Of a DNA stretch of 28,073 nt, positions 20,884 through 28,073 are shown piece after piece (position 1 is the stretch's first letter; the number at the start of each line of letters is the position of its first letter). The position numbers were made by a program, and so were the translations under genes. The notes under the pieces are model-generated. The model saw only the letters and a list, made by a program, of their open reading frames with translations, was not told the DNA's origin and made no database searches. Origin of the DNA: JBDKLC01 sp964500215 (lineage in GTDB: Bacteria > Patescibacteriota > Minisyncoccia > Phycocordibacterales > CAIZLB01); contig CAZCNA010000008.1 in the NCBI GenBank assembly GCA_964500215.1, positions 1 through 28,073 on the forward strand. The letters run 5' to 3'.

Positions 20884-23706
20884 ATGGAACAAAATTTCTC
20901 ATCAAAAGACATTGCACCTCACATTCCTCAATTCAAATCTCCTGAAGAAGAATTGCAGTACCTGCGCAAAATCGTTGCATCTCGAGAATCACAGGCAACA
21001 TCAGAAGGGGAGAAGGTTGACCGAGAGGCAATCATTACCCAAGAAATCGCCCAATATCGTCAACAAGATGCGGACAAAGTTCTTCATGAACATTACAAAC
21101 TTCCTGAATCCACGAAACAGGAAATTGTATTGGAACTCACACCTGAGACTCATGACAAAAAGATTGAAGAACTTCTCCCTGTTCTCTATGAAAAAGGTAT
21201 ATATAACACCCTCTCTATCATTTCAGCAATGAACAATCCGCATTTGGATGATGATTTCCACCGTTTTTTGATTGAATATATAAAGAAGGGGCATCCTGTA
21301 ATGGGACTCAAAGAAAACACACCGCTTCAACGTATTCTCACACATACACTTTATGAAGTGGCTCTTCCTGAAATCAAAAAAGAAGAACAGTCAAAAGCAC
21401 TCAAAGAACTCCTTTCATCAATGGAGCAGTTTTATGCAGGTATGCTTTCTGTGTCTCCAAACGCAAAAGGGTACGGCTTCGAAGGACAGCATTTTGCTAT
21501 TGAATTAGCCGTTTCTGACGAGAGTGATGAATTCATCTTTTATGTGTCTGTCCCTACGGCGAAAGCAGACCTTTTTGAAAAACAAATTATCTCTATTTTC
21601 CAAAATGCACGTATTTCGGAGAAAAAGGACGACTATAATGTATTCAATCCAGATGGAATTTCTGTGGCATCTGTCGCAACTCAAATAAAAAATCCTATTT
21701 TTCCAATCAAAACATATGAGCAATTTGATTATGATCCGCTCAATGTTGTGTTGAATACACTTTCCAAAATTCAGAAAATAGGGGAGGGAGCAGCAATCCA
21801 GATTCTCATCAACCCTGTAGGTGATTATTATGTAAAGCAATACAAAGACGCTCTCGATGAAATTCAAAAAGGTACGAAAGTAAAAAAAGCCATTGATATT
21901 CAACACACAGTATGGGGAGAAGTAAAAAAGTTGGGCAGAGATCTCGCAAAAGGTGTTGTTGATGAGGTGATAAAGGGCGACAAAAAAGATGATAAACCAC
22001 CAGTGATTGATAGTATTGCCGTAGAACAAATTACTGCAAAAGTTTCGAGTCCAATCGTAGAGACGAATATTCGTATTGTAGCATCCGCTGCGAGCCGACC
22101 TCGGGCGGAGGATATTATTGCCGACATCGAATCTTCATTCAACCAATTCCAAAATTCACTTGGAAATACTATTACATTCAAGCGACAGGACAAATCAGAT
22201 TTACAGACACTGCTTCACAATTTTTCATATCGAATATTTACGAGTGATTCGTCTATGCCTGTGTCTCTGCATGAACTTACAACAATGATGCATTTTCCTG
22301 TACTCAGTGCGGGATCTTCACCACAACTCAAACAATCAAAGGCAGGAACAGCACCCGCGCCCCTCGATCTTTCAAAAGATGGCCTTCTCCTCGGTATCAA
22401 CAAACACCGAAATGTGGCTACAGAAGTGCGTATTTCGAAAGAAGACCGTCTCAGACACTTCTACGCCATCGGTCAGACCGGTACTGGTAAATCTACAATG
22501 CTTCGAAATATGATTATCCAAGACATCAAAGACGGCCATGGTGTATGTTTCATCGACCCACACGGTTCAGATGTTCAGGATATCTTGTCTCATATTCCGC
22601 CAGAACGATATGACGACCTCATTTATTTTGATCCAAGTCATACAGATCGACCTATGGCCCTCAACATGCTCGAGTACAATCGGGATTTTCCAGAACAGAA
22701 AACATTCGTGGTGAATGAGCTCTTTAGTATTTTCCAAAAATTGTATGGAGCGGTTCCTGAATCTATGGGGCCAATGTTCGAACAGTATTTCCGAAATGCC
22801 ACAATGCTTGTGATCGAAGACCCCGATAGTGGATGTACGCTTCTCGATGTGGCTCGAGTTATGGTTGTAAAAAGTTTTCGAGATCTGAAAATTTCTCGAT
22901 GTAAAAATCCGATAGTTGTACAGTTCTGGAAGGACATTGCTGAGAAAGCAGGAGGTGAAGGGTCTCTTCAGAATATTGTGCCGTACATCACAAGTAAATT
23001 CGACGTATTCCTCGCAAACGACATCATGCGTCCAATCATTGCTCAAGAAAAATCTAGTTTCAATTTCCGTGAAATTATGGATTCAAAGAAGATTTTGCTC
23101 GTGAACCTCGCAAAAGGACGTCTCGGAGACATCAACTCATCTCTCATTGGTCTTATTTTGGTAGGAAAGATTTTGATGGCAGCCCTCTCTCGTGTAGATT
23201 CATTCGGCAAAGACATGAATGACTTCTACCTCTATATCGACGAGTTCCAGAATATCACCACGCCATCTATCTCAACTATCCTCTCAGAAGCTCGAAAATA
23301 CAAGCTTTCACTCAATATTGCTCACCAATTTATTGCTCAATTGGATGAAAAAATCAAAGACGCCGTATTCGGAAACGTCGGTTCTATGGCCGTACTTCGC
23401 GTCGGAGCAGAAGACGCAGAATATCTCCAGAAACAATTTGACCCTATTTTCACGGCTACAGATATCATGAATATCGATAACATGAATGCGTACATCAAGA
23501 TGCTTTCACATGGTAAACCGACACGTCCGTTCAACATTGAATTCACATGGCCAGCCAAAGGAAACGACAAGATTGTAGAAAACCTCAAGGAACTTTCATA
23601 TCTCAAATATGGCCAAGACAGAGAAGAAGTCGAAGCAGCCATTATGGAAAAGTATAAAAAAGAACCTGTTACACCTCGACCACCTCTCAACGACTTCAAA
23701 ATATAA
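20884..23706 (+). CDS. TraD/VirD4-like DNA-translocation ATPase (type IV coupling protein family)
   Basis: 940 residues from ATG 20884. The C-terminal half is an RecA-like motor: Walker A GQTGTGKST (530-538), FIDPHGSD (556-563), then IYFDPSHTDRPMALNML, and Walker B FYLYIDEFQN with D785-786 region at about 781-790, followed by SEARKYKLSLNIAHQFIAQL and the sensor-like GNVGSMAVLRVGAEDAEYL. These are hallmarks of VirD4/TraD-type pumps, which move DNA or protein through the membrane. The N-terminal half (to about 480) has a charged helical start and a region LAVSDESDEFIFYVSVPTAKADLFEKQI resembling the domain that precedes the motor in CPR homologues. No clear transmembrane helix is seen. No relaxase, VirB or pilus gene is adjacent, so its substrate is unknown. 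Leaderless start. Confidence 0.82.
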   Translation: MEQNFSSKDIAPHIPQFKSPEEELQYLRKIVASRESQATSEGEKVDREAIITQEIAQYRQQDADKVLHEHYKLPESTKQEIVLELTPETHDKKIEELLPVLYEKGIYNTLSIISAMNNPHLDDDFHRFLIEYIKKGHPVMGLKENTPLQRILTHTLYEVALPEIKKEEQSKALKELLSSMEQFYAGMLSVSPNAKGYGFEGQHFAIELAVSDESDEFIFYVSVPTAKADLFEKQIISIFQNARISEKKDDYNVFNPDGISVASVATQIKNPIFPIKTYEQFDYDPLNVVLNTLSKIQKIGEGAAIQILINPVGDYYVKQYKDALDEIQKGTKVKKAIDIQHTVWGEVKKLGRDLAKGVVDEVIKGDKKDDKPPVIDSIAVEQITAKVSSPIVETNIRIVASAASRPRAEDIIADIESSFNQFQNSLGNTITFKRQDKSDLQTLLHNFSYRIFTSDSSMPVSLHELTTMMHFPVLSAGSSPQLKQSKAGTAPAPLDLSKDGLLLGINKHRNVATEVRISKEDRLRHFYAIGQTGTGKSTMLRNMIIQDIKDGHGVCFIDPHGSDVQDILSHIPPERYDDLIYFDPSHTDRPMALNMLEYNRDFPEQKTFVVNELFSIFQKLYGAVPESMGPMFEQYFRNATMLVIEDPDSGCTLLDVARVMVVKSFRDLKISRCKNPIVVQFWKDIAEKAGGEGSLQNIVPYITSKFDVFLANDIMRPIIAQEKSSFNFREIMDSKKILLVNLAKGRLGDINSSLIGLILVGKILMAALSRVDSFGKDMNDFYLYIDEFQNITTPSISTILSEARKYKLSLNIAHQFIAQLDEKIKDAVFGNVGSMAVLRVGAEDAEYLQKQFDPIFTATDIMNIDNMNAYIKMLSHGKPTRPFNIEFTWPAKGNDKIVENLKELSYLKYGQDREEVEAAIMEKYKKEPVTPRPPLNDFKI

Positions 23707-23791
23707 GTTTGATAGTCCGATATCTAAAGGACAGCGATCAAAAAAACGAATAGAAAGAAGATTTCCACATGTTGTATCGCCACAATAGGTG

Positions 23792-23797
23792 TATAAT
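23792..23797 (+). promoter_or_regulatory. -10 box of the exported HxH protein gene
   Basis: TATAAT ends 8 nt before the ATG at 23806, predicting a leaderless or near-leaderless transcript. No terminator is visible between the TraD-like gene and this promoter. Confidence 0.6.
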
Positions 23798-23805
23798 CAA
23801 GGACA

Positions 23806-24816
23806 ATGAAAGACACTAAGGTTGCAAAATCTTCTAAACCTCTCTCTCACACGTTTGAAAAAGATTTCGAGCTTGAAATTGCTCAGCTTTCTAAACGACA
23901 ATTTCTCAGATCAGCCATTGCCGCAGCCGGAGCGATGACTATCGGCGGACTTCTCCAAGAAGATCCTCGCGTACAAACAGATGAATATGTAAAAGGACTT
24001 TTGTGGCTCCACGAAAAATGTCTCACAGAGCATACAGAATATGTGGCGTATTTTGCAGAAGGGGACAAGGGCCGACAATGGATTCGACAAAAAGAAGGAA
24101 AGACAATGTGCGCTGAATTTGATATTCGAGAAATTTCAAAAATAATTGCTGACCAGCCTACATACCTCGAGATTGTACATACGCACACACTCGCGTCTGT
24201 CCAAGAACCACAGAAACAATATTTCAAAGGACGAGATATTTCTACACGTGAAATTGATGCGTTACCACATCAACCGCCAACATTCATTGAGGTACTCACT
24301 TCAAAATATTTTTATGAAATGTTTAAGGAAGCTGGGGTAGAGATGGTGTACAAGATTGTCACACCACAAGGTGTATGGAGCTACAGCATCGATGAAACTT
24401 CAGAATTCATGGATCACTATTATGCCTACTCACGAAAAGAAGATGAATTTATTCAGAAAGTATCTCAGGATGATGCCGTTCGAATCTTTTTGCACCAAAA
24501 CCCAGGTATTATGCAGGATATGAGTTTTGAAGATATCCGAAAGCAGTTTTTGAGCCCTTCATCAAAATTTTATGCGATTTTGCCACACTATTTGAAACAA
24601 GATGCTCATGCATTGATTGCTATGCGCAAAGAACACATCGAAACAAATCACGATTTTGAGGATCTCCTCGAGCTCGAACACGATATGACACTCCGAATGA
24701 CATTTGCATGTCCTGGGGAAAAACAGCGAATTCTCAATGACGGTATTACGCTCATGAAACGAATCGGTATCAAGCTCTCATTCACTCCTATCGAGCACAT
24801 CAAAGTGCGTTCATAG
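23806..24816 (+). CDS. Predicted exported protein with HxH motif, possibly JAB/MPN-like
   Basis: 336 residues; family not recognised with certainty. Residues 29-50 (SKRQFLRSAIAAAGAMTIGGLL) look like a twin-arginine signal, with KR in place of RR, preceded by 28 charged residues. After it comes LEIVHTHT (121-128; H125 and H127), then DISTREID (144-151) and a strand VYKIVTPQGVWSYSI. The order HxH, then S-x2-acid, then strands resembles the JAMM metal site of JAB/MPN hydrolases, but the spacing is long and Glu149 stands where Asp is usual, so this is a hypothesis only. The C-terminal 130 residues are helical and charged with no motif I know. It is monocistronic by its own -10 box and lies between a DNA-transfer ATPase and ndk. 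Confidence 0.6.
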   Translation: MKDTKVAKSSKPLSHTFEKDFELEIAQLSKRQFLRSAIAAAGAMTIGGLLQEDPRVQTDEYVKGLLWLHEKCLTEHTEYVAYFAEGDKGRQWIRQKEGKTMCAEFDIREISKIIADQPTYLEIVHTHTLASVQEPQKQYFKGRDISTREIDALPHQPPTFIEVLTSKYFYEMFKEAGVEMVYKIVTPQGVWSYSIDETSEFMDHYYAYSRKEDEFIQKVSQDDAVRIFLHQNPGIMQDMSFEDIRKQFLSPSSKFYAILPHYLKQDAHALIAMRKEHIETNHDFEDLLELEHDMTLRMTFACPGEKQRILNDGITLMKRIGIKLSFTPIEHIKVRS

Positions 24817-24852
24817 CCCGCGCCCACTACGACAAACCATATTTTTTATTTT

Positions 24853-24888
24853 CTTCAAGACCTTTTCTGCTTGAAGGTGTGGTTTAAT
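24853..24888 (+). promoter_or_regulatory. ndk promoter with adjoining inverted repeat
   Basis: TTTAAT (24883-24888) ends 6 nt before the ATG at 24895, again a leaderless layout. CTTCAAG (24853-24859) and CTTGAAG (24870-24876) form a 7-bp inverted repeat across the -35 region, positioned like an operator. Confidence 0.45.
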
Positions 24889-24894
24889 AGAGGT

Positions 24895-25500
24895 ATGACA
24901 ATTCATCACAAAGCTGAACGTACATTAGTAGTGATTAAACCTGATGGTATCCAGCGATCACTCATCGGAGAGATTATGGAACGATATGAGCGCACAGGAC
25001 TCAAGCTTGTGGCCATCAAAATGCTTCGTGTTACAGGAGATTTCATCGAAACTCATTACACGCTCGATCCAGAGTGGCGGAGAATTACAGGTGAAAAGAC
25101 AATAAAAGGGTATACAGACAAAGGTCTCGTACCGCCAGTCACAGATCCGTTCGAAGTTACGGGCATTCTCCTCGAAAAACTAAAGCGGTATATGACAAGT
25201 GGCCCTGTAATCGCCATGGTATGGGAAGGAACGCATGCCGTACAGATTGTACGCAAAATTACTGGTGGAACAGAGCCTCTCACTGCGGCAATTGGCAGTA
25301 TCCGAGGTGATTTTCTCGTCGATTCGTATCAAATTTCAGATATCGACAGTCGGTCCATCCGCAATTTGGTGCATGCATCTGGGTCACGAGAAGAAGCAGA
25401 CATGGAAATTCCACATTGGTTCAAAGAAGACGAGCTCATCAACTACACACATCACCAGGAAAAGATTTTGTACGCAAAAGAGTTGAATGATATTTTCTAA
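24895..25500 (+). CDS. ndk: Nucleoside diphosphate kinase, long form
   Basis: 201 residues, against 130-150 for most bacterial Ndk. It transfers the gamma-phosphate of ATP to NDPs through a phospho-histidine. RTLVVIKPDGIQRSLIGEI is the classic start, AMVWEGTHAVQIVRKITGGTEP and GSIRGDF follow, and the active His is H160 in NLVHASGS (canonical NxxHGSD). A segment of roughly 35-40 residues (about 56-95, with WRRITGEKTIKGYTDKGLVPP) is inserted in the helical hairpin that is short in E. coli Ndk. The end is also extended. The start ATG 24895 aligns with the family. Confidence 0.95.
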   Translation: MTIHHKAERTLVVIKPDGIQRSLIGEIMERYERTGLKLVAIKMLRVTGDFIETHYTLDPEWRRITGEKTIKGYTDKGLVPPVTDPFEVTGILLEKLKRYMTSGPVIAMVWEGTHAVQIVRKITGGTEPLTAAIGSIRGDFLVDSYQISDIDSRSIRNLVHASGSREEADMEIPHWFKEDELINYTHHQEKILYAKELNDIF

Positions 25501-25552
25501 AGCAAAAATGCAAATAGTTCACCAATAAAAAACATATTTTTTGTTTGTAAAC

Positions 25553-25580
25553 TTGCGCAAATTCTGGAGAGGTATATAAA
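25553..25580 (+). promoter_or_regulatory. Promoter of the structured RNA
   Basis: TTGCGC (25553-25558), 16-nt spacer, TATAAA (25575-25580). The predicted start falls at about 25587-25588, exactly where the closing stem of the RNA begins. Confidence 0.65.
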
Positions 25581-25587
25581 TAATATA

Positions 25588-25757
25588 GGACTACTGAGGG
25601 CACATTGACTTAAGTTATATCGTCAACAGGGAGTTCGCGTGGTTCTATGCCTTGGCGTAGAACTTAGGACACCCACCTAGTTAATCGCTAGGTCAAATAT
25701 CTCTTGGTAGTCCAAATGAAAACATCTCGCATTCGTGCGAGGTGTTTTTGTTTTTTT
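25588..25757 (+). ncRNA. Unassigned structured non-coding RNA with own promoter and terminator
   Basis: GGACTAC (25588-25594) pairs with GTAGTCC (25707-25713), and GAG (25596-25598) with CTC (25701-25703), closing a multibranch loop. Three arms lie inside: TTGAC/GTCAA (25605-25609, 25622-25626; 12-nt loop), GTTCTATGC/GCGTAGAAC (25642-25650, 25655-25663; loop CTTG; one G-T pair), and ACCTAG/CTAGGT (25675-25680, 25688-25693; 7-nt loop). TTAAG in the first loop (25610-25614) could form a pseudoknot with CTTAG (25663-25667). A terminator follows. It is not a tRNA, and I see no SRP, tmRNA, RNase P or 5S landmarks. A short 6S-like RNA is the nearest idea, with the ACCTAG arm in the 3' bubble, but this is a guess. 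Confidence 0.65.
25722..25757 (+). terminator. Intrinsic terminator of the structured RNA
   Basis: ACATCTCGCA (25722-25731), loop TTCG, TGCGAGGTGT (25736-25745), 10 bp with one T-G pair, followed by TTTTT-G-TTTTTTT. Very strong. The next gene starts from its own -10 box 76 nt later, so this is more likely an RNA 3' end than a riboswitch switch. Confidence 0.93.
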
Positions 25758-25830
25758 AATTTTGCACGTTGTGCGGCAGGATAGAACCAAGATTGAGGCA
25801 TTTTTTGTATCTGACGCGAGAACGCATTTT

Positions 25831-25839
25831 TGATATAAT
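25831..25839 (+). promoter_or_regulatory. Extended -10 promoter of the DUF2238-like gene
   Basis: TGA-TATAAT (-10 at 25834-25839) ends 6 nt before the ATG at 25846, giving a leaderless transcript. Confidence 0.65.
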
Positions 25840-25845
25840 CTACAC

Positions 25846-26256
25846 ATGTCTTTGCGCATACGACTTATACTGACAATAATGCTTATTTTAGGCCTTTTTG
25901 TGGTAGATATCGCTGCGAATGAGCTGTATTTATATTGGACGTATGTATGGTTGGACAATGTCATGCATGCACTTGGTGGCTTCGCTGCCGCCTTTTTTGT
26001 CCTTATTTGTATAGAATTTTTGGGCAAAAGACCTGCAAAGATGGGAATCGCCCTTATCGGAGCAGTTGCCATCGGTATTGTATGGGAAGTAACAGAATTC
26101 AGTTTTCACATTTCTCGTCTTGGACCAGGTTTTATTAGCGATACAGCGTTTGACTTAATGATGGATATTATTGGCGGATTAATTGCATATTTCATATGGA
26201 CACAACTCCCACAACAAACAAATCAACCGGAGCAACTCGAAACAAAGAACAACTAA
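25846..26256 (+). CDS. DUF2238/YjdF-like integral membrane protein
   Basis: 136 residues. Four hydrophobic segments are visible (about 5-24, 30-58, 66-84 and 100-118). Conserved-looking polar residues within membrane segments are LDNVMHALGG, WEVTEF and DTAFDLMMDIIGG, the pattern of the DUF2238 (YjdF) family, whose role is unknown. The tail is Gln/Asn/Thr-rich. Its 3' end overlaps the start of the downstream metallo-beta-lactamase gene by 61 bp, so the two are transcribed together. Confidence 0.7.
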   Translation: MSLRIRLILTIMLILGLFVVDIAANELYLYWTYVWLDNVMHALGGFAAAFFVLICIEFLGKRPAKMGIALIGAVAIGIVWEVTEFSFHISRLGPGFISDTAFDLMMDIIGGLIAYFIWTQLPQQTNQPEQLETKNN

Positions 26257-27635
26257 CTATCACTTTTTGTGGTGGCGTGGGATCTGTGACGGGAGCAAAC
26301 TTTCTTTTTCAAGGTCCTGATACTGCTGGTACATATCGAAGTATATTAGTTGATTGTGGTATGGAGCAGGGAAGTCATGATGCAGACGAGTCAAATCATC
26401 GTCCATTCATATTCAATCCAGCTGATATGGATATGCTGCTCGTTACGCATGCACACATGGACCATGTTGGCCGTATTCCAAAGCTTGTACGCGATGGTTT
26501 CAATGGGGTTATCTATTCGACTCCAGAAACAGCCAAACTCGCCGCTATTATGCTCGAGGATTGTTTGAAGATTATTACTCAAGACGCCACAAAGAAAAAA
26601 ATCGATCCATTGTTTGAGCCACAAGATGTTTCAAAAGCGCTCAGTCTCTGGAAAACAATTCCATATCATACAGCAGCCGAGCTTTTTCCTGGGTTTTCTG
26701 CATACCTCAAGGATGCCGGTCACGTATTGGGTTCAACTATGTTTGAAATAACATACACAGGCCCTGGTACAAAGGCTCCGCGAAAGGTCGTATTCACAGG
26801 CGATTTGGGAAATAGTCCAACGCCTCTCCTTAAAGATACAGAAGATATCACCGACGCAGATTATATCGTTATGGAAAGTGTATATGGCGACCGAAACCAC
26901 GAAGACCGCGATCATCGTCGAGACAAATTCGAAGAAGTGATCAAAGAGACGGATCGAATTGGCGGCACATTGATTATCCCTATTTTCTCTCTCGAAAAGT
27001 CACAAGAAATGCTTTATGAATTGAACAACCTTGTAGAGACTCACAAAGTGCCCGCATTGCCCGTATACCTCGATTCTCCGCTTGCAATCAAGATAACGGA
27101 GGTCTACAGACATATGATTAAAGATTTCAACGCAGATGCTCAGGAGCACGCAAAGCACGATGATATCTTCAATTTCAAAAACCTTCATATTGTGAATACA
27201 ACTGAAGAATCAAAGGCTATAAAAGACGTACCCGCTCCGAAGGTTATTATGGCGGGTTCTGGAATGTCGAATGGTGGCCGTATTTTACATCACGAACTCA
27301 ATTATCTATCAGATCCAAAGTGTATTTTGCTTCTCGTTGGATATCAGGCAGTGGGAACACTCGGTCGTCTCATCCAAGATGGCGCCAAAGAAGTAACTAT
27401 TCACGGTGTACCAGTCAAAGTTCATGCTCAAATTCGCCACATCGATGGATACTCATCTCATAAAGACTCAGACCACCTCGTCGATTTTGTCGAAAAGTCA
27501 GCAGACACCCTCAAAAAAGTGTTTGTTGTAATGGGAGAGACGAAGTCATCGTTATTCTTGGTACAGCGTCTTCGTGATTATCTCGGTGTACCAGCAACTC
27601 ATCCTGAACAGGATACAACTGCGATACTCGAATAA
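26196..27635 (+). CDS. Metallo-beta-lactamase/beta-CASP family RNA-processing nuclease
   Basis: 479 residues. Metal-binding motifs in order: THAHMDH (84-90), DAGHVLGS (173-180) and FTGDLGN (200-206). The beta-CASP part has DSPLA (293-297), GSGMSNGGRILHH (354-366) and RHIDGYSSHKD (414-424). This set defines the YSH1/CPSF-73-like nucleases, which cut or trim RNA 3' ends; bacterial members include RNase J-like and simpler KH-less forms. No KH or RNase J C-terminal domain is present. The ATG at 26196 lies inside the preceding gene, but no other in-frame start precedes the essential LTITFCGGVGSVTGANF strand, so a 61-bp overlap is accepted. Confidence 0.92.
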   Translation: MDTTPTTNKSTGATRNKEQLTITFCGGVGSVTGANFLFQGPDTAGTYRSILVDCGMEQGSHDADESNHRPFIFNPADMDMLLVTHAHMDHVGRIPKLVRDGFNGVIYSTPETAKLAAIMLEDCLKIITQDATKKKIDPLFEPQDVSKALSLWKTIPYHTAAELFPGFSAYLKDAGHVLGSTMFEITYTGPGTKAPRKVVFTGDLGNSPTPLLKDTEDITDADYIVMESVYGDRNHEDRDHRRDKFEEVIKETDRIGGTLIIPIFSLEKSQEMLYELNNLVETHKVPALPVYLDSPLAIKITEVYRHMIKDFNADAQEHAKHDDIFNFKNLHIVNTTEESKAIKDVPAPKVIMAGSGMSNGGRILHHELNYLSDPKCILLLVGYQAVGTLGRLIQDGAKEVTIHGVPVKVHAQIRHIDGYSSHKDSDHLVDFVEKSADTLKKVFVVMGETKSSLFLVQRLRDYLGVPATHPEQDTTAILE

Positions 27636-27691
27636 CCGCCTCGGGACACGATGTACGACGCTTTTTAGGAGTGAGCACTAATTGTAACCAT

Positions 27692-28073
27692 ATGAATATA
27701 TCTGATACTTTGAACGATGGTTCAAACACAACACCAAACGAGCACAACAAAACCGACATGCTCAAAGAGCTTCGCGCAAAATTGAAGCACGTCGTAGTCA
27801 CAGAAGGACTCGATTCGTATATTAACAATCTTCTCCTGAAGAACGAATCAAAAGAATATAAAGAATATCTGAACGAACTGCTTGCCCTCGAGCATAGTAA
27901 TATGCAGATTCCGCTCAGTCAGGCGCGTTTTTTGGAGTCTCTCGTCAAATTGACGAATGCAAAAAATATTCTCGAAATAGGCACATTTCGTGGCTTTAGT
28001 GCGGCATATTTGGCCCGATCTCTTCCCAAAGGTGCTCGTGTAATCACCTGCGAGCGAGATGAACGACGGCTCG
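27692..28073 (+). CDS. SAM-dependent O-methyltransferase, N-terminal part (truncated by window edge)
   Basis: 127 residues are visible before the window ends, reading MNISDTLNDGSNTTPNEHNK and onward. The SAM-binding motif I is NILEIGTFRGFSAAYLARSLPKG, preceded by MQIPLSQARFLESLVKLTNAK and followed by ARVITCERDERR. This is the pattern of the class I, caffeoyl-CoA-type O-methyltransferase family 3. Residues 1-65 form an unusually long, charged N-terminal region. The substrate cannot be inferred. The start is ACCATATG without a Shine-Dalgarno sequence, 56 nt after the nuclease gene. Confidence 0.85.
   Translation, partial: MNISDTLNDGSNTTPNEHNKTDMLKELRAKLKHVVVTEGLDSYINNLLLKNESKEYKEYLNELLALEHSNMQIPLSQARFLESLVKLTNAKNILEIGTFRGFSAAYLARSLPKGARVITCERDERRL

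Larger units (their letters stand above)
25501..25845 (+). other. 345-nt gene-free gap between ndk and the DUF2238-like gene
   Basis: No protein gene is credible here. The gap contains a promoter (25553-25580), an unassigned structured RNA with terminator (25588-25757) and the -10 box of the next gene (25834-25839). No clear ndk terminator is seen beyond a weak A6/T6 pairing near 25527-25543. Confidence 0.7.

Noticed and set aside
21505..22029. 174-residue minus-strand ORF within the TraD-like gene
   Set aside because: It lies opposite a clearly coding region and its translation is a Phe/Ile/Asn-rich shadow without motifs.
25588..25713. tRNA, because of the 7-bp closing stem and three arms
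   Set aside because: No T-loop GTTCRA sequence, no 5-bp T-arm next to the acceptor stem, no 7-nt anticodon loop on a 5-bp stem, and a length of 126 nt.
25588..25757. Riboswitch controlling the DUF2238-like gene
   Set aside because: The terminator is followed by a separate extended -10 promoter 6 nt from the ATG, so the gene does not depend on this RNA being read through.
1..28073. CRISPR arrays, insertion sequences and tRNA or rRNA genes
   Set aside because: No regularly spaced repeat-spacer units, transposase-like proteins with flanking repeats, or tRNA/rRNA signatures were seen on reading the gene-free gaps.

Overview
The window reads as a chromosomal segment of a Patescibacteria/CPR bacterium, most like Parcubacteria. 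The grounds are: a ribosomal-protein cluster with no rpmD (L30) gene between rpsE and rplO; small genes with AT-rich spacers and almost no Shine-Dalgarno sequences; several -10 boxes only 6-9 nt from an ATG; and an orphan TraD/VirD4-like ATPase. TGA occurs as a stop (at 1544-1546) and never inside a recognised gene, so the UGA=Gly code of SR1/Gracilibacteria is not in use. Highly expressed genes write arginine almost only as CGA.

Layout. 1-240 is the 3' end of rpsG, followed by a terminator. 331-1546 holds a small membrane protein and a PlsC-like acyltransferase inserted into the str cluster. 1734-3878 is fusA. 4028-5731 on the minus strand is a fused prephenate dehydratase/prephenate dehydrogenase/ACT gene whose codon use differs from its neighbours. 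6073-7266 is tuf. 7349-10286 is rpsJ-rplC-rplD-rplW-rplB. A 380-nt gene-free gap (10287-10666) with a terminator and a strong promoter follows. 10667-14418 is rpsS-rplV-rpsC-rplP-rpmC-rpsQ-rplN-rplX-rplE. A new promoter then leads rpsN-rpsH-rplF-rplR-rpsE-rplO-secY (14517-18456), ended by a terminator. adk and map follow, but the usual infA-rpmJ-rpsM-rpsK-rpsD-rpoA block is absent.

From 20037 the content becomes accessory or housekeeping. There is a promoter plus structured leader (or small RNA) plus terminator before a CYTH gene, a TraD-like ATPase, a predicted exported protein of unknown function with an HxH motif, an enlarged Ndk, and an unassigned structured RNA with its own promoter and terminator (25588-25757). 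A DUF2238-like membrane protein, a beta-CASP metallo-beta-lactamase and the start of an O-methyltransferase complete the window.

The genes up to map serve translation, secretion and N-terminal processing. Their expression seems to be organised by a shared promoter type (TTGAC(A/T), 16-17 nt, TGA-TACTAT or a variant). In three cases the predicted start site is followed almost at once by a small hairpin and T-run. The most novel-looking signals are the unassigned RNA at 25588, the leader RNA at 20070, the start-site-proximal hairpins, the widespread leaderless layout, the PheA-TyrA fusion and the secreted HxH protein. No tRNA, rRNA, CRISPR array or insertion sequence was seen.
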